Shown: positions 24,793 to 43,234, counted from the stretch's first letter. The stretch: DNA of 64,000 bases from Mactromeris polynyma (GCA_032209605.1 JASFXZ010000002.1:57476431-57540430); one strand, 5' to 3'. The notes: a model not told the origin generated them from the sequence alone. Numbers and translations: made by a program.

Positions 24793-25961
24793 CTGTACAT
24801 TGTTTTGTATTGTTTGACTCTTGGTCTCAAACACGATACCTTTCAAGCTTTTTAACCACAGTCACTAGATATGTTAGACAAGCATTCTAATTTATAAAGA
24901 AATCACAATTAATAATTTCTAGTAATGACTTTCCCCCTGTTGTACTTATTAAGTGAATATTACTGCATAAAACTAGACACATACTCACTGGGACATCTTT
25001 ATTTTTATGATTCTATTTAAAACTGTCAAATATTGACTATAAAATGCATATAAAAGTACATGTTGAAGAATTCAATTGCTACGCTTCATTCATATCAACT
25101 TATTGGAAATAGCCTTTATCAGTTTATATCCCAGTGTTTATTATCATCAACAGACAATAAGCATTCAATTTTGAAATTCACTCAAACGAGGGGACCATTT
25201 GTTTACAAGTTTGAATAAATTCTTACCACAAGAAGTAATAATTGATGGACAAACCCTGCAATTTAGATTGATCACAGATGTTACATTTAAATTTTATGCA
25301 TTGCAAATAACTACTTATACCTACATGTAATTTAAACACAAACAAGTTTTTAAAAAAATTACATACAACCGATTCGAATACATTGACTCGTTCTTACAAA
25401 GATATTTAAAAAATATTTCACTTTCTGTAAAAACACTATAATTTAATAAACTTAAAATATCAGACACACAAAAACTCTCAGAAATGCTGGCCGAACAAAA
25501 TACAAGCTGTATATAAATATACTTTTACTAAAGTGAATAAACCTGTATTTTGATGTCAAAGTTGAATTAACATGATAATTGAAACCGAACATTTACATAT
25601 TAAAAAATACATTTATGAAAGAAAAACCAATGGATGGAGTAATTTGGCTTCGTCAGGTTCATCAACATTTGCCATGAAATTGTACTTTATCAATGCATAT
25701 TTCTTATAATTATGATTAAAAGAAATTATGTTAAACGTCTTTAGATGCTTTTATGTTCAGTTTAACATTGTAATTAATATGTCACCAACCAACACCATTT
25801 CTACTTGGTATTTAATTAATCTAGCCACCATCTTGTCTGGGAAATTTGTTTCTTATATCATTAAAAGTCACGCAGCAAGTTCTTCGAATGTCTCTCTGCA
25901 GGCGCTCATATACCCACAGAACATACTGGCCTGAAGGTTCTGTCGGTTTTTTTTCCAATGA
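24793..25961. other. Non-coding, AT-rich
   Basis: No gene is supported. The right edge (up to 25961) would be the 3' untranslated region of the minus-strand gene at 25962-28480. Confidence 0.5.
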
Positions 25962-28480
25962 CTATGCCTGTCTGACGATCACATCATCTCCTAATGCCTG
26001 CTGATCACTGATTGTTATCTTTATTTCCTGAAAATACAAACACAGTAATGTTTAGCTAAATATACACTCACCCAAAGTTCTAACGCACCATGTTTAAATT
26101 TGATATAATTTTCTTAGTTCTGTACTAAATGCTATGAAAATTCAGATTTCTGATCATATAGCATTTTTTATTTAAAAACCTTTTGCAAATTTGTATTCAA
26201 TGTTAAGTGCTGCCATGCGGAACGAATGATCGAATTTCGGTATTTTTGACTTTCTGCTTTTACTTGGCTGTCTCTCACATAATTTCTTTCTCTAATTGTG
26301 TTGTTGTGTATTACAGTCGTTAAAGAATATTATGTTTTGAGTGAAAATGGTCTAAAAGAAATATGGGAGGGCTATTTGTCCACTAAAATGATTGCAAATA
26401 TAGCATGCCCTTTCACAAATGTGGCTAAAATTGCATTTCCTGTAGGACTTGAAGTAAACTATATTGTACTCATAAAGATAATTAATTGAATCTAACAACG
26501 GCATTATTTATGTAAGCTTGTTACACGAGATTTCTATGTGGATCCAAGTTAAAATTGTAAATTTTAAAAGACCGGAAGTGGAACCGGAAGTGTCCGCGCC
26601 CTTCGTCTCGACACCAGTAAAGGGGACTTGTGTAATGCTGCAAATAGGCAGAAAATCATTAATCATAGGTGCCTAGCACACGCTCAGTAATAAATTTCAT
26701 AGAGCACATTCCTTTGTTTGTTAGCATACGAAATTGAACTTTTATTAAAATTGTTACTTATTTTTTCTGTAAAATGTTAACACTTTTTTTTGTCTGTGTG
26801 ATCTCATTGTGTTATTTTCTACTACAATGATTATCAATTTCCAACCCCTCATTCGTCTTATCGAAATCAAGTTAACCCAAAGTGATGCGTTAGAACTTTG
26901 GGTAAGTGTAAGTAATTCTAGAAACAAAAAGGGTTAGTAATGAAATACAAATTTATGCCAACTTCAAATTTATCAATAAAAATTTAAGTATTTAGTCTTC
27001 AAGGGTTTCACGAACCATAGGAAAACTCCTACATACCCTTTCGGTGGAATTGTCGAGTGCCTGACTCTGGACCCAAAACGCGCAAGTTTGAACCCTGTGA
27101 GGGCGTGTGATCACTTTTTAACAATCCCTAAATTAGGCACAAGTACTGGTTAGTAATCAAGAAAGCAGCCTTCAAAATTATTAGAATAAGCTTTCACAAT
27201 CGATGTAAAATAAATAAGTTTTAGCTAGGCTGTATTTTGTAGTTGTATAAATATACAAGGACATTGTCAACATAAGGAAAGAATATATGTTTATCTTACT
27301 GCTAATCAGTTACTTCAGTTCTGTGGGATCATTCTACAGCAAACTCAGTCTTCATCTCTGTCCATTGGTGGACAGTTGGTACATACACACAAGCTGGATA
27401 CAAGCGCTGAGGGTCCTGGTGCATGGGGTCCCTTTGAAGTTTTGTGAGGACAGCAGTAATATCCAGCAGTTCCGGTGACTGCCTTTCAGCCAACTCCTTC
27501 AACATTAAATTGTCTTTCTTTCATCATCCATCATTTTGTTTATCAGTATCACATCCTAAAAGCATAATTGCTCTTTACATAAATAAATTAAAACAAAACT
27601 TAAACAATGCTGCCCAATATAGCAGACAATAAAGTTGTTGATTGAGGTAGACCCAAGGTGACACAACAGCTCAATTTTACATCTTCAGATCTAAAGCTCA
27701 TAAATTATAAACAAAAACATATCACTTTACAAAAAGAGATAAGAAGTCATTAATAAAACATCGATAAAAATGGGGGGAGTGTAGTAGTGCCTTTTGAAAC
27801 TGTTAATTGGTGTATTATACACAAGAAAATAACCCAACAAAGCTTCTAGAGAAAGTGTGTCAATTGGGCATATATTTTCTCTCTTCTTTATATATATAGC
27901 CTTCACAATTTCTCCTCACCTTAAAACGGACTTCCTCTGAACAATCCTTCCATCCTGCTGACCTTCCCTGTCCCTGTATATTACATTGTGTTCGTCATAG
28001 TAGCTGGTGACTCCTGCAAATATTAAAAAGGTTTCCCATAAATCAAGACGTTTGTTTTTAGAACTTGCATCAATCAATGGATGATGCATTGTTATGATAT
28101 ACCAAGGGCTACTTTCATGTTCATTCATGCTTATTAGGGTGAAAGTATCGTATAAACCACTTAAATAATAAACTACTTGCTTCGTCAGAGGGCATTTTTA
28201 ACAAAATGGTGTAATTTTACGAATGATATTAACTCACAACATGGACCCAATTAGCTTAATTAGGTATCTGCGAAGTATTTTTAAATGACCCCTCGTAGTA
28301 ATATCGCTATCTAAAGTTTCCAATTACGTCAATATTCCAACGATCAAAAGAAAACTAAAGTCGTCTTTGTGTGTAAGACGTATAACTGAACTAAATACTG
28401 TAGAAAACAACGTACAGTTATTGAATTACACCATGAAATGAAGAAAAACACTTACTAGTCAGAGACGATGAATCGACCAT
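25962..28480 (-). CDS. Probable small minus-strand gene of unknown function, about 4 exons
   Basis: Candidate exons on the minus strand are: exon 1 28480-28456 (ATG, 25 nt, donor GTAAGTG); exon 2 28013-27920 (acceptor TTTGCAG, donor GTGAGG, 94 nt); exon 3 about 27555-27338; and a last exon 26027-25962 (acceptor TTTTCAG, stop TAG). Exons 1 and 2 join in frame (MVDSSSLT.. then VTSYYDEHNVIYRDREG). Exon 3 encodes LKELAERQSPELLDITAV and YPACVYVPTVHQWTEM, and its weak donor joins the last exon in frame (EIKITISDQQALGDDVIVRQ). Two problems remain. Exon 2 to exon 3 is not in phase, and exon 3 has a one-base frame change near 27514. There may be an unseen micro-exon, a sequence error or decay. I do not recognise the family. 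No signal peptide or membrane segment is visible. Confidence 0.5.
26063..26910. mobile_element. 848-bp TIR element in an intron of the minus-strand gene
   Basis: A 25-bp terminal inverted repeat (26063-26087 and 26886-26910, 24 of 25 matching) has ends reading TACACTCACCCAAAGTTC inward, with TA at each border. No transposase is recognisable inside. I infer a non-autonomous Tc1/mariner-like element. It lies in the last intron of the putative gene, 36 bp from the splice acceptor. Confidence 0.75.
27026..27225 (+). repeat. tRNA-derived SINE, family S2, copy 1
   Basis: A box A-like TGTCGAGTGCCTGACTC and a box B-like AGTTTGAACCCTG are followed by a body ending CACAATCGATGTAAAATAAA. The same ending occurs at 44204-44350, so the two are copies of one SINE family. 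Confidence 0.55.
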
Positions 28481-28502
28481 TTTGTCTTGTTTACTAATGT
28501 GT

Positions 28503-28516
28503 CACGTGGTCACGTG
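28503..28516 (-). promoter_or_regulatory. Two CACGTG boxes upstream of the minus-strand gene
   Basis: CACGTG occurs at 28503-28508 and 28511-28516, in the context GTCACGTGGTCACGTGGT, 23-36 bp upstream of the putative ATG. Such E-boxes bind bHLH-zip factors of the USF/TFE type and resemble CLEAR elements. Function here is inferred from position. Confidence 0.5.
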
Positions 28517-29003
28517 GTATATATTCGCTGCAGGGAATTCAATGTTATAAATATCTCGGAAAACCCCGGCCTACCCAATGTGTATCGTACGAAATGTGCT
28601 CGATGTTCTATGAATAACGCCTTTTATAGCATTGTAAACTACATTTCTCTATAAAATATGGTGGAAAATAGTGTTTAACGCAAATATTTCAAAAATATGA
28701 TTTTTTGTATCGATCTGGAGTCGAGTCCCTTAAAGTGTGTATATATTGCTTACTCGTGCATATATCGTGCAAGGTTAAATATCAACATGTCATTTATATA
28801 TTTATAGTAATAATCAGCGCATGAAGGTAATGAGTGTCGGGGCATTGCTTGTTATTTGGTTAAATTGAACAAATATTCAAATCAATAAATAGCTTCGTTT
28901 CATTATTTTCATGCAATTTTGTAATGGTCGCATAATATATATACGTTTGTTCTTCCATGCAAATTCCATGTACAAAATGAACAGTCATCCTCTAGGCACA
29001 ATG
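28517..29003. other. Non-coding spacer
   Basis: Separates the minus-strand gene from the calmodulin array. No gene is visible, and I could not find a CaM exon 1 for unit A here. Confidence 0.5.
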
Positions 29004-29141
29004 TACAAAGGACCGGTCCTGACATTTCAAATTCAATATTTCACAATTTCCACTTTTGATTTCACGAATGCACCAGTTCACGATTTCAACTTCACGATTT
29101 CACGATTTCTTCTGCACAATTTCACGACCGGTCTTTCGTAG
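29004..29141. repeat. MITE-like repeat, CCGGTC family, copy 1
   Basis: The left edge AAGGACCGGTCCTGACATT and right edge ACGACCGGTCTTTCGTA are inverted relatives, with several TTCACGATTTC repeats between. Related to 55094-55333. Confidence 0.55.
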
Positions 29142-29144
29142 TCG

Positions 29145-29343
29145 TACAGGCTTGATATGGTCACATAAAACAAACGTCCCCAAATCATGGCATGTACGAC
29201 ATGCATTGGCTGAAAAATAAATATTGGTCTGTTTGTCTAGCAGTAATACTATAATTACCAGCACTCGACCACACGGATTATTTTTATGGATAGTTCAAAC
29301 ACTACATGTTACTACTATGCTCTGTGACCATATCAAGCCTGTA
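29145..29343. mobile_element. 199-bp MITE with perfect 21-bp inverted ends
   Basis: TACAGGCTTGATATGGTCAC.. at 29145-29165 is exactly complementary to 29323-29343. With TA at both borders it fits a Tc1/mariner-type MITE. It ends only 26 bp before calmodulin exon 2 of unit A and so borders the splice acceptor region. Confidence 0.85.
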
Positions 29344-29369
29344 TGACATATTACAATGATTGCTTTCAG

Positions 29370-31004
<1,635 letters not shown>

Positions 31005-31314
31005 GTAATGTAATAACAAGATATTACGTCAATAAAGTCGTTGTCCTTTGCATAAGATTTATCAAAAGTCATAAAAGTGGATTCGGCTTTCTTCTTTTAT
31101 ACTTGTTAACGTACATATTTATTCATACCGCTGCATACTTCCTTACCATACATAGAAATATCAATTGCCATACAAATACCCTTAACACGATTGTGTTTAG
31201 AAGGTTGTACCGGTATTTGTGTGTTGTTACCTTGGCATTTATGAGGTCATGACTTTTGTAAATGAACATTTTGAAATTCATATATATTAAATTCATTTTG
31301 TTTCATTATATATA

Positions 31315-31460
31315 CAGCCAAGCCTCGTTTAATCCGAATACTTGGTATAATCCGAAATAAATATCAGGTCACGATGTGTCTTTTATTGCACTATTTGAAA
31401 TGGGCTCTTCGAAACCATGTATTATTCGAAATGAAATTTAGGACCCGATGAATTTGTATG
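31315..31460. mobile_element. Pogo-like MITE fragment
   Basis: It begins CAGCCAAGCCTCGTTTAATC and continues with ATACTTGGTATAATCCGAAA, matching the left half of the copy at 39977-40143. The right end is missing or diverged. Confidence 0.55.
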
Positions 31461-33258
31461 AAACTGGTATTTGCTGTATTTACTTGTTCAGAGTTCGTAA
31501 ACTTGCTAGATGACAATTGTCAAGCTCACGTTTTAAAAACAGACTTCAAATGAACTCGTATGCATCTTGCAGAATGTCCTCCTTCATGAGCTAAAGCTAA
31601 CAAAATCATGTAATATTGACTTCCGTCAGGAACACATTATTAACCATCCCAAACTTATAAAACAATACAGTATTTGGCGCGACTTTATAGAACATGAGTA
31701 TGTCATAGTGAAACCCACCGATACATAAATGTGTTAACTTCTTTTAATAAGCAGTCAATATCACTCGCACAAGAGTATTATTTGTGTCACAGTATAGTAA
31801 GTTAAAGACAAAATACATTGATGTCAACCTCAAATGGCGCATTTTATAAATAAACAAACAGTAAATGGATCCAAATGTTAATGTTAATGTTAAGATGCAT
31901 GATATGATACATAATGACTCTTTTAAATGTCAGAATTTTGACATCAAAAAATGTTACATATGTAATTGTATATAAATTAGAATATAAATATAGGATACTG
32001 TATGATTGGATTTCATTACCATATTAGTTAAAAAGTAGGCTATGTTGTAACCTTAATGTCATTACTCCACAAACCTTTGTGGCTACTCTATAACTGACAG
32101 AAATAATGAAAATATAATTGCAATATAAAGTCGTAAAGTTACCTTATGTATTAGGAAGACAATGAATAAACAAATATATAATACGGGTGGTCGCTCCCAC
32201 TATGTGCAAATAGAAATCGCATTCCATAGAGGAGGACACAGCTCGGTGCAACGTCAAGTATTCACTATTTGTGACTTCCAAGAAGGCGATTTCGAGATTT
32301 TAATTAATTGTAACAAAAAACACGAGACGCTTGATTGAAAAAATAACTATTCAAGTGTCACATTGAGGATAAGTCCACGTTTGGCTGTTGCATCGAATGT
32401 AACGTAAATATTCTATGTGTCGTGTTATAAGTTTGGGATGATATTATCGGTACAGTAAAATATCATCCAAGAACAGTTCATTGGTCATATAAGTGCAAGT
32501 TCCCGTGGACCATGTTCAGAGTTAAACCGTAAGTTGTATTCATTTGTTTTTATATTTCTCGTGTCAATTTGTGTTTGTAAGATGGCTGTGCGCTTTGTAA
32601 ACGGTATTTCCAGATCGATTTCATCATTCAATTTTTATATGTGCATACATAGATATTTAAGAGACGAAATTGGGTCGATTAGTCTGATTTTCTACCAAGA
32701 TATGCTACGTAATAATTTGAGAAATGGCATGCAAATGCCGTCGCACAAACATATTCTAAAATTGTGCATTGTAACTTTCGTTAAACATTTCAACACACAG
32801 GTATGTATTTCCTTATTTCCTATTCTAGCGCTAACTCGGCGCGTATGTCAGGATAGAAAATACGGTATCGGACATTTGTCTTTTTGGTATTTCGAAACAT
32901 GCAAGAAAAGTGACAATGTAGTGTGTTGTAGAGCACATCCTTAAGAAGTAAAGTATCACAAGCTTGTTATACCTATCACTGAGGATATTTTGTCAAAACA
33001 TTAAGACTATGTACACTTTAACTCGGTTGAAACGCCGAGTGAATGATATTTAACTTACATTTTATCGGAACGCATGACAGATAGCAAAACCAGTTGTCTT
33101 AATGTGGCCATTGTATCTATTATTGACTGGTATTGAAATAGTATATCATAATAATCTTTAAACAATTGATATCCTTTAAAGTTACTAATGTCATCGCAAC
33201 GTGACCTAGATGCATTGGTAACACCGATTTTGAAGATAACATATTAAAAAAAACAAGG
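31461..33258. other. Non-coding
   Basis: No supported gene. An open stretch at 32534-32944 shows no domain or flanking splice evidence. This is where a terminal exon for CaM unit A could have been. A weak candidate AG followed by AATTTTGA occurs near 31933 but stops after two codons. Confidence 0.5.
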
Positions 33259-34200
33259 CGTACATCAATATTGAATACCGACCCAGATTGAATACGGAGC
33301 CAGCATTGACATCGTTATTCGACTAAACTTTTTGAATACATATCTTAAATCGAACCCGGAGCTAGCACTGACATCAACATTAGGACTTCCTTTTTTAATC
33401 ATTGGAGATCTCTCTAAAGTACTTCAACAAATTAAGTCGGTAAGAGTGACTTCCCTTTATAGTCAGGGGAGATCACTCTGAAAAACTTAAAATTGAAGTA
33501 GGTAAGGGTGACTTCCCTTTTTATCAGTGGAGATCACTCTAAGATAATAAAACAAATTAAAGTCGGTAAGAGTTATTTCCCTTTATAATCAGGGGATGTC
33601 ACTCCGAAAAACATAATTTTAGTCGGTAAGAGTGACTTCCCTTTACAGGGGAGGTCACCCTCAAAACCTTAGTCGGTATGAGTGACTTCCCTTTATTTTC
33701 AGGGTCCAAAAAGATAGATAGAAACAATGCATCGTGGTCTACTTCAAAACTTTAAGTCTCAAAAATGAAATTCACAAATTCCACATGTTCACAGATAACA
33801 TTTATATGATTTAAATGCGTTAATTATCATTTTCTGAGAAAAAAATCAAATATTTAATCTGGCATTGCTGCCAGGATCACGAGTGACGAGACAACATTTA
33901 ATTACATTTCGTAAAACAACTTCAAGACACAGACGTCATGAAATGTGAAGAAATATTAAAGTCAGTGCTAGCTCTGGGTTCGCTACTAAATACATGTATG
34001 TAGAAAACTCGAATAACGATGTACGAGCTGGCTTGTTATTCGACTCCAGATATGTAAACGCCGCGGACCCATTCGAATGTTGATGTCAGTGCTAGCTCTG
34101 GGTTCGCTTTAAGATATGTATGGAAAAATATTAGTCGAATAACGATTGCATGCTGGCTCTGTATTTAATTTGGGTCGGTATTCAATGTTGTTGTACGATG
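33259..34200. mobile_element. 942-bp foldback-type element with about 125-bp inverted ends
   Basis: The left arm (33259-33382) and right arm (34076-34200) are inverted copies, sharing ATTGAATACCGACCCA, CGTTATTCGACTAA and GAGCTAGCACTGACATCAAC. A second, direct copy of the right-arm core lies at 33962-34040. The middle holds a tandem repeat (33435-33710). No coding capacity is visible. Fragments with GAGCCAGCACTG recur near 43665, 54715 and 56690. Confidence 0.75.
33435..33710. repeat. Five tandem units of 50-64 bp, each a small hairpin
   Basis: Units start at 33435, 33497, 33561, 33621 and 33671 with AGTCGGTAAGAGTGACTTCC. Within most units GAGTGACTTCCC is followed after a short loop by GGGGAGATCACTC, its near complement. 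It sits between the arms of the 33259-34200 element. Confidence 0.8.
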
Positions 34201-34338
34201 TACGATTGCCGCGCCAACTTCAACTAAATCGTAGAAACATAACATGTTATTATTTATAGCCGATGCATTCCATGCTGTTACCGCGCCGTGTATACAAATA
34301 AATATAACATGCGATTTATGACAATATAACGTCATACA

Positions 34339-34504
34339 CAGTAAAACCTCTGTAATAAGACAAACCTTGGAACTCTAGAAAACTGCTCTTCTTATTGTAG
34401 TGGTATTATTGTTAACGTTGAATTAAGAGCAAAACCGTGAAAATTGTGTTCTTAATTTTGAGGTGATCTTATTATTAAGATGGTCTTTAAGTGAGGATTT
34501 ATTG
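34339..34504. mobile_element. Short TIR repeat (CAGTAAAACCTC ends)
   Basis: It starts CAGTAAAACCTCTG and ends GAGGATTTATTG, an imperfect inverted repeat, with internal phrases such as TTAATTTTGAGGTGATC. Related degenerate sequence lies at 1755-1880. Probably a pogo-like MITE. Confidence 0.5.
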
Positions 34505-34871
34505 TATATATGTGTTGTTAAAGCGGATATTTGTTCTCTGACTGCTATATAGCACTTAAAAACCATTCGAATTGTATTTCATTCCACTTAACGACTTTCT
34601 ATTGGTTAAAAATGGACACTTTTCTGAACTTCCGAAAGTAGCAGATTTTTAGACATCAAAACGAATATAGGAATTTTTTGCGACCTTAATTGGAAATTCT
34701 GACAAGTCGGAGAGGGTTTTCTACAAATAGAGAATGACAATAGTTGTAATAATTTCGGGAATTAAGTGAAACGTAAACTTTTCGTCAGCAAGGATATCAA
34801 ATATGTAAAAAGAATTAACATACATTAAGTGTATAAATAAAAATACAAAGCCGCTTACATCACCTTGAATT

Positions 34872-36281
34872 ATGTACCAAAAATGTATGCGTAGAAAAGT
34901 ATTCTGTTTAACAGTTGTGTCCGATATTATGACTGCATTGGGAACTCATTATCTCTCTTGTGTATTTGTGGAAGTTAATAAAATTATACTCAGTACATTT
35001 AAGTATGGTCGAGAACTTATTAATTTCTGTAAAATGTATGACTGTTATATTGTGAATGGACGGAAAGGTGACAAACAAACAAGTGGGGGTTACACGTTTA
35101 TTAACTATAATGGGTGTAGCACAATTGACTATTTTGTTGTGACAAAGCCAATATTTGACATTACAGTTGACTTTCAACTTCTGCTAAATGTGGAAAGCTG
35201 TCATAACCCTATAGTGTTACATACTGAACAAGTAGGACAACAAGATACTAGAACTGCTGCCAACAGTGAACAAACATTTGTATATAAAATAGATCAAACT
35301 AACTGTGACTCGTATTTGCAATGCTTATCAGAATGCATATTGGAAGGTTCTCTTGAGCAATTAGACAATATGTTAAACGATGACAACACTAATGTTGACA
35401 CTATAGTTGATAAGTTCGAAAATATTGTACTACAGGGCAGTGAAACATTCAAGAGAGTCAAACGTTCTATTATGCAGTTTCAAAACAAGCCATGGTTTGA
35501 CCGGGAGTGCAAGCTAGCTAAACAAAAAACAAAAAGGTGCTTAAGACAGTTTCGGACCAGCCGATCGGTACAGGACTTAAATACATATATAGACTATAAA
35601 CATAAATATAAAAATATATGTGAAAATAAACGCTATAAATATAATAGTAATAAGTTAAAAAAGCTGGAATCATCTGTAAGTAATTCAAAACTCTTTTGGC
35701 GGGAAATGAAGAAGATGACAGCTAAGCCTAGAACTGACCCAAACATCTACTTGGATGAATGGTACAACCACTTTAGCAGTCTTTTTAACTCGACGCGTGA
35801 TGACAATATTGAAGATGTCCGGAGTGAGGTGTCGAAAGATAATCTAGACGACATTCAAGAACTAGTGTTTAATTCTCCAATCAGTGATGATGAGATAATA
35901 GAATGTATCAAATCTATTAATGTGAAGAAGTCTGCGGGTGGTAATCTTATACCAGAACAGTTGATATATGGTATTCGTGTATTGTTACCTTTTATTCGAA
36001 AACTCTTTAACAGATTATTTTCAAGAGGTGAATTTCCTGAGCAATGGACAAAGATCATCATTATTCCGTTACATAAAAAGGGTAGTAAGAATAACGCTGA
36101 CACTTACAGAGGAATTGCCCTCATTGATGTATTGAGTAAAGTGTACATTTCGATTCTAACGAAGAGACTTTTTATACTCAAGCTTTCAACAAAATATGTG
36201 AGTGTCAATGTGGCTTCCGAGAGGGTTATTCCACGACTGACAATGGGTTTATATTGTATTCAATTGTTAACTAGTATTTAA
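34872..36281 (+). pseudogene. LINE ORF: endonuclease C-terminus and RT N-terminal part
   Basis: The first roughly 40 codons look non-homologous. LINE sequence begins near 34980. Endonuclease features are GRELINFCKMYDCYIVNG, GGYTFINYNGCSTIDYFVV and ESCHNPIVL in place of the usual SDH-type motif. After a charged linker, RT begins with NVKKSAGGNLIPEQLI and FPEQWTKIIIIPLHKKGSKN then YRGIALIDVLSKVY. Near 36190 a frameshift moves the trace into another frame (QCGFREGYSTTDNGF), so the annotated C-terminus and stop at 36279 are artefacts of the shift. Confidence 0.85.
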
Positions 36282-36283
36282 GT

Positions 36284-37024
36284 ATGAAAGTAAAGACAAT
36301 TTATGTCGCTTTTGTAGACTTCCAAAAAGCTTTTGATTCTGTTGACCGTGGTATACTTTATGATGTTTTACACAGAAAATGTATTAAGGGAAATGTGTTT
36401 AAGGCAATACAGTCTATTTATACATCTGTTAAAGGTTGTGTGAGGACTAGTAATGATTATACTTCCACATTCACCTGTCCCATTGGTCTTAGACAAGGAT
36501 GTAGTTTAAGTCCTATTTTATTTGCATTATTCATTGATGAATTACATACATTGTTAGATAGCAGTAATGTTAGAGGGATACAATTATTTCCAGACTTGAC
36601 TGAAATATTTTTACTCATGTTTGCTGATGATATTGCCATGATTTCAGACACAGTTTCAGGTCTACAAAGACAACTGAATATTTTACATGACTTTTGTGAA
36701 AGATACAGATTAGTCGTTAATGTTGGTAAAACTAAAATAATGGTCTTTAAACGAGGTGGTGCTTTATCTCGTTTTGAAAAATGGACATATAACAACAATA
36801 TCATAGAGGTAACAAATGGCTTTACATATATAGGTATGTTTTTTACGAATAGATTATGTATGTACAAAATGGCAGATGCCATGTGTGTTAAAGCTAAAAA
36901 GGCTCTCATATGTTTATTTAATTCCTTACACCAACTTTCCTGTTTGCCTTATTATACATTTTTCAAGTTATTGATGGCCAAATTGTTCCTATTATGCTAT
37001 ATGGGTCTGAATTATGGGGTTTAA
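36284..37024 (+). pseudogene. LINE reverse transcriptase core
   Basis: Contains the RT palm: VAFVDFQKAFDSVDRGILYD, LRQGCSLSPILFALFIDEL, the catalytic box LLMFADDIAMISD near 36610-36645, and VVNVGKTKIMVFKRGG. Key aspartates are present. It starts just after the stop at 36279 and ends in a frameshift near 37000 that overlaps the next frame, so it is separated from its own ends. Confidence 0.9.
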
Positions 37025-37818
37025 AAAATGTTACTTGTGTTGAAAATGTACATGTATATGCCTGTAAACGTTTTTTAAACGTACAAACAAGTTCATGTAA
37101 TTATGCAATTTTGGGTGATTTAGGGAGGTACCCTATGTATATATATACAGCTAAAAGGTTTATCAAGTACTGGCTTCGTATTCTGAATACATCAAGGCAT
37201 AGATATGTAAAACTGTGTTACCAAATGCTATTGTATTATGATAACAATGGATACAAGAACTGGGTTTCTGATATAAGAATGAATTTGTATCAAAATGGTT
37301 TTGGCTATATATGGGAAGCACAAGGAGATTTTAACCATAAATTGTTTTTACTGCAATATGAGCAGAGGCTGAAGGATGAGTATTTGCAAATGTGGCAGAG
37401 TAAGTGTGTTGAATCTAGTAAATTATTTCATTACAGTAATTATAAATTAACATATGATGTAGCAAGTTATGTAACTATTTTAGATATTGATAAGTTCCGG
37501 AGATGTATGGCAAACTTCAGAAGTTCTGCTCATTCTTTAATGATTGAAAAGGGAAGGCATTATGGTTTAAGCCATGACTATCGCACATGTCCTTATTGTG
37601 AAGTTTGTGTGGAGGATGAGATACACTTTCTTTTAGTCTGTCCTCTGTATGCAGATTTGCGTTCTAGATATTTACCTCATGTACGTGAGTATAATATGTC
37701 TATATATACTTTTACTGATATCATGTCGTCAAAAAATGTAAATGCTGTTCGTAATCTTTCAATGTTTATTTGTCATGCATTGCAACATAGGGAAAAATAC
37801 TTAATAATGTATAGTTAA
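36994..37818 (+). pseudogene. LINE C-terminal domain
   Basis: Continues the RT in a new frame with MLYGSELWGLKN and CKRFLNVQTSSCNYAILGDL. It ends in a CCHC-like zinc knuckle region, CPYCEVCVEDEIHFLLVCPL. The same C-terminal wording appears on the minus strand at 57790-58545 and 9810-10043, linking the three copies. Confidence 0.88.
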
Positions 37819-38362
37819 CATGTTAAGCCAAAGAATGATGTACTTGTTCATTATTAATTGTTGTTTTTTAACGATTGCAAAATGTCGGGTCAGATATAAC
37901 ATCTACACTGTATATTGATGTCAATGTATTGTGATTGTATTTGTGTATGGGCCGGAGGCCTCTTTGCGCAATAAATTTGAATTGAATTGAAACAGATTGA
38001 GACCTGCGAAATGTTTGTAAATTGTCATTTTATTGAATTTTGAAACTCAATTTATATGCAAATGGCCAATATTTGCAATCAAATATATTGGATATGGTTC
38101 TTAAACATGAAATACTACATTGTGGTTTTTTTCTAGTATCCAAACGTAAGTCCAAAAACTTAAGAAATTCTATTGTATGCGTTTTTAATGTACTGAGTAT
38201 ATATTTAGTTTGACAACTTACAATCACTTTCAAATTCAATGTTCCGTGTCTAAATCTTGTGTAAATACATATAAGCTATAAGTTTAAACATCGGGTAAGT
38301 TGACAGAGCCTAATATTTCGAATTAACTGACATTTAAGCTGTAAAAGCAATGTCCGAACACC

Positions 38363-38388
38363 GCATTGCGACATATCGTCATGGTTCA
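38363..38388 (+). promoter_or_regulatory. Conserved upstream element of CaM unit B
   Basis: The block matches consensus GCATTGCGACANATYGTCAT shared with units C and D, and lies 150 bp before the ATG. The preceding GTAAAAGCAATGTC is also similar to unit C. GACA..TGTC in the C and D copies forms a short palindrome, so a dimeric factor is possible. Role inferred from conservation and position. Confidence 0.7.
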
Positions 38389-38512
38389 AAATGGTTTATT
38401 GACCCAGATGACAGGATACGAGATAACCCATAAAATCGCTTTGATTGTCCAGATCGGATCTTACGCACGTGTTCTCAAAGGCCGTATATAAGTTAGAAAC
38501 TATTCCTTCAAA

Positions 38513-43202
<4,690 letters not shown>

Positions 43203-43228
43203 TGAAGAGAGACACACAAGAATGACAA

Positions 43229-43234
43229 AATAAA
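43229..43234 (+). terminator. Polyadenylation signal of CaM unit B
   Basis: AATAAA 27 bp after the TAG stop. Other AT-rich candidates follow, so the actual site may be further downstream. Confidence 0.5.

Larger units (their letters stand above)
34900..37992 (+). mobile_element. LINE (non-LTR retrotransposon), best-preserved copy
   Basis: Three long frames cover the endonuclease C-terminus, RT and C-terminal region, followed by a 3' untranslated end with GGGCCGGAGGCCTC and AATAAA. A tail of TTGAA repeats ends near 37992. The 5' part of the endonuclease is missing. Only a few frameshifts and stops interrupt it, so it is younger than the other LINE copies. It lies between CaM units A and B. 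Confidence 0.92.

Noticed and set aside
31925..31945. Terminal exon for CaM unit A (acceptor followed by AATTTTGA)
   Set aside because: It would add only two codons before a stop and matches the real terminal exon over just a few bases.
32534..32944. 136-codon open frame on the plus strand
   Set aside because: No domain, composition like the surrounding AT-rich DNA, and no supporting splice or promoter signals.
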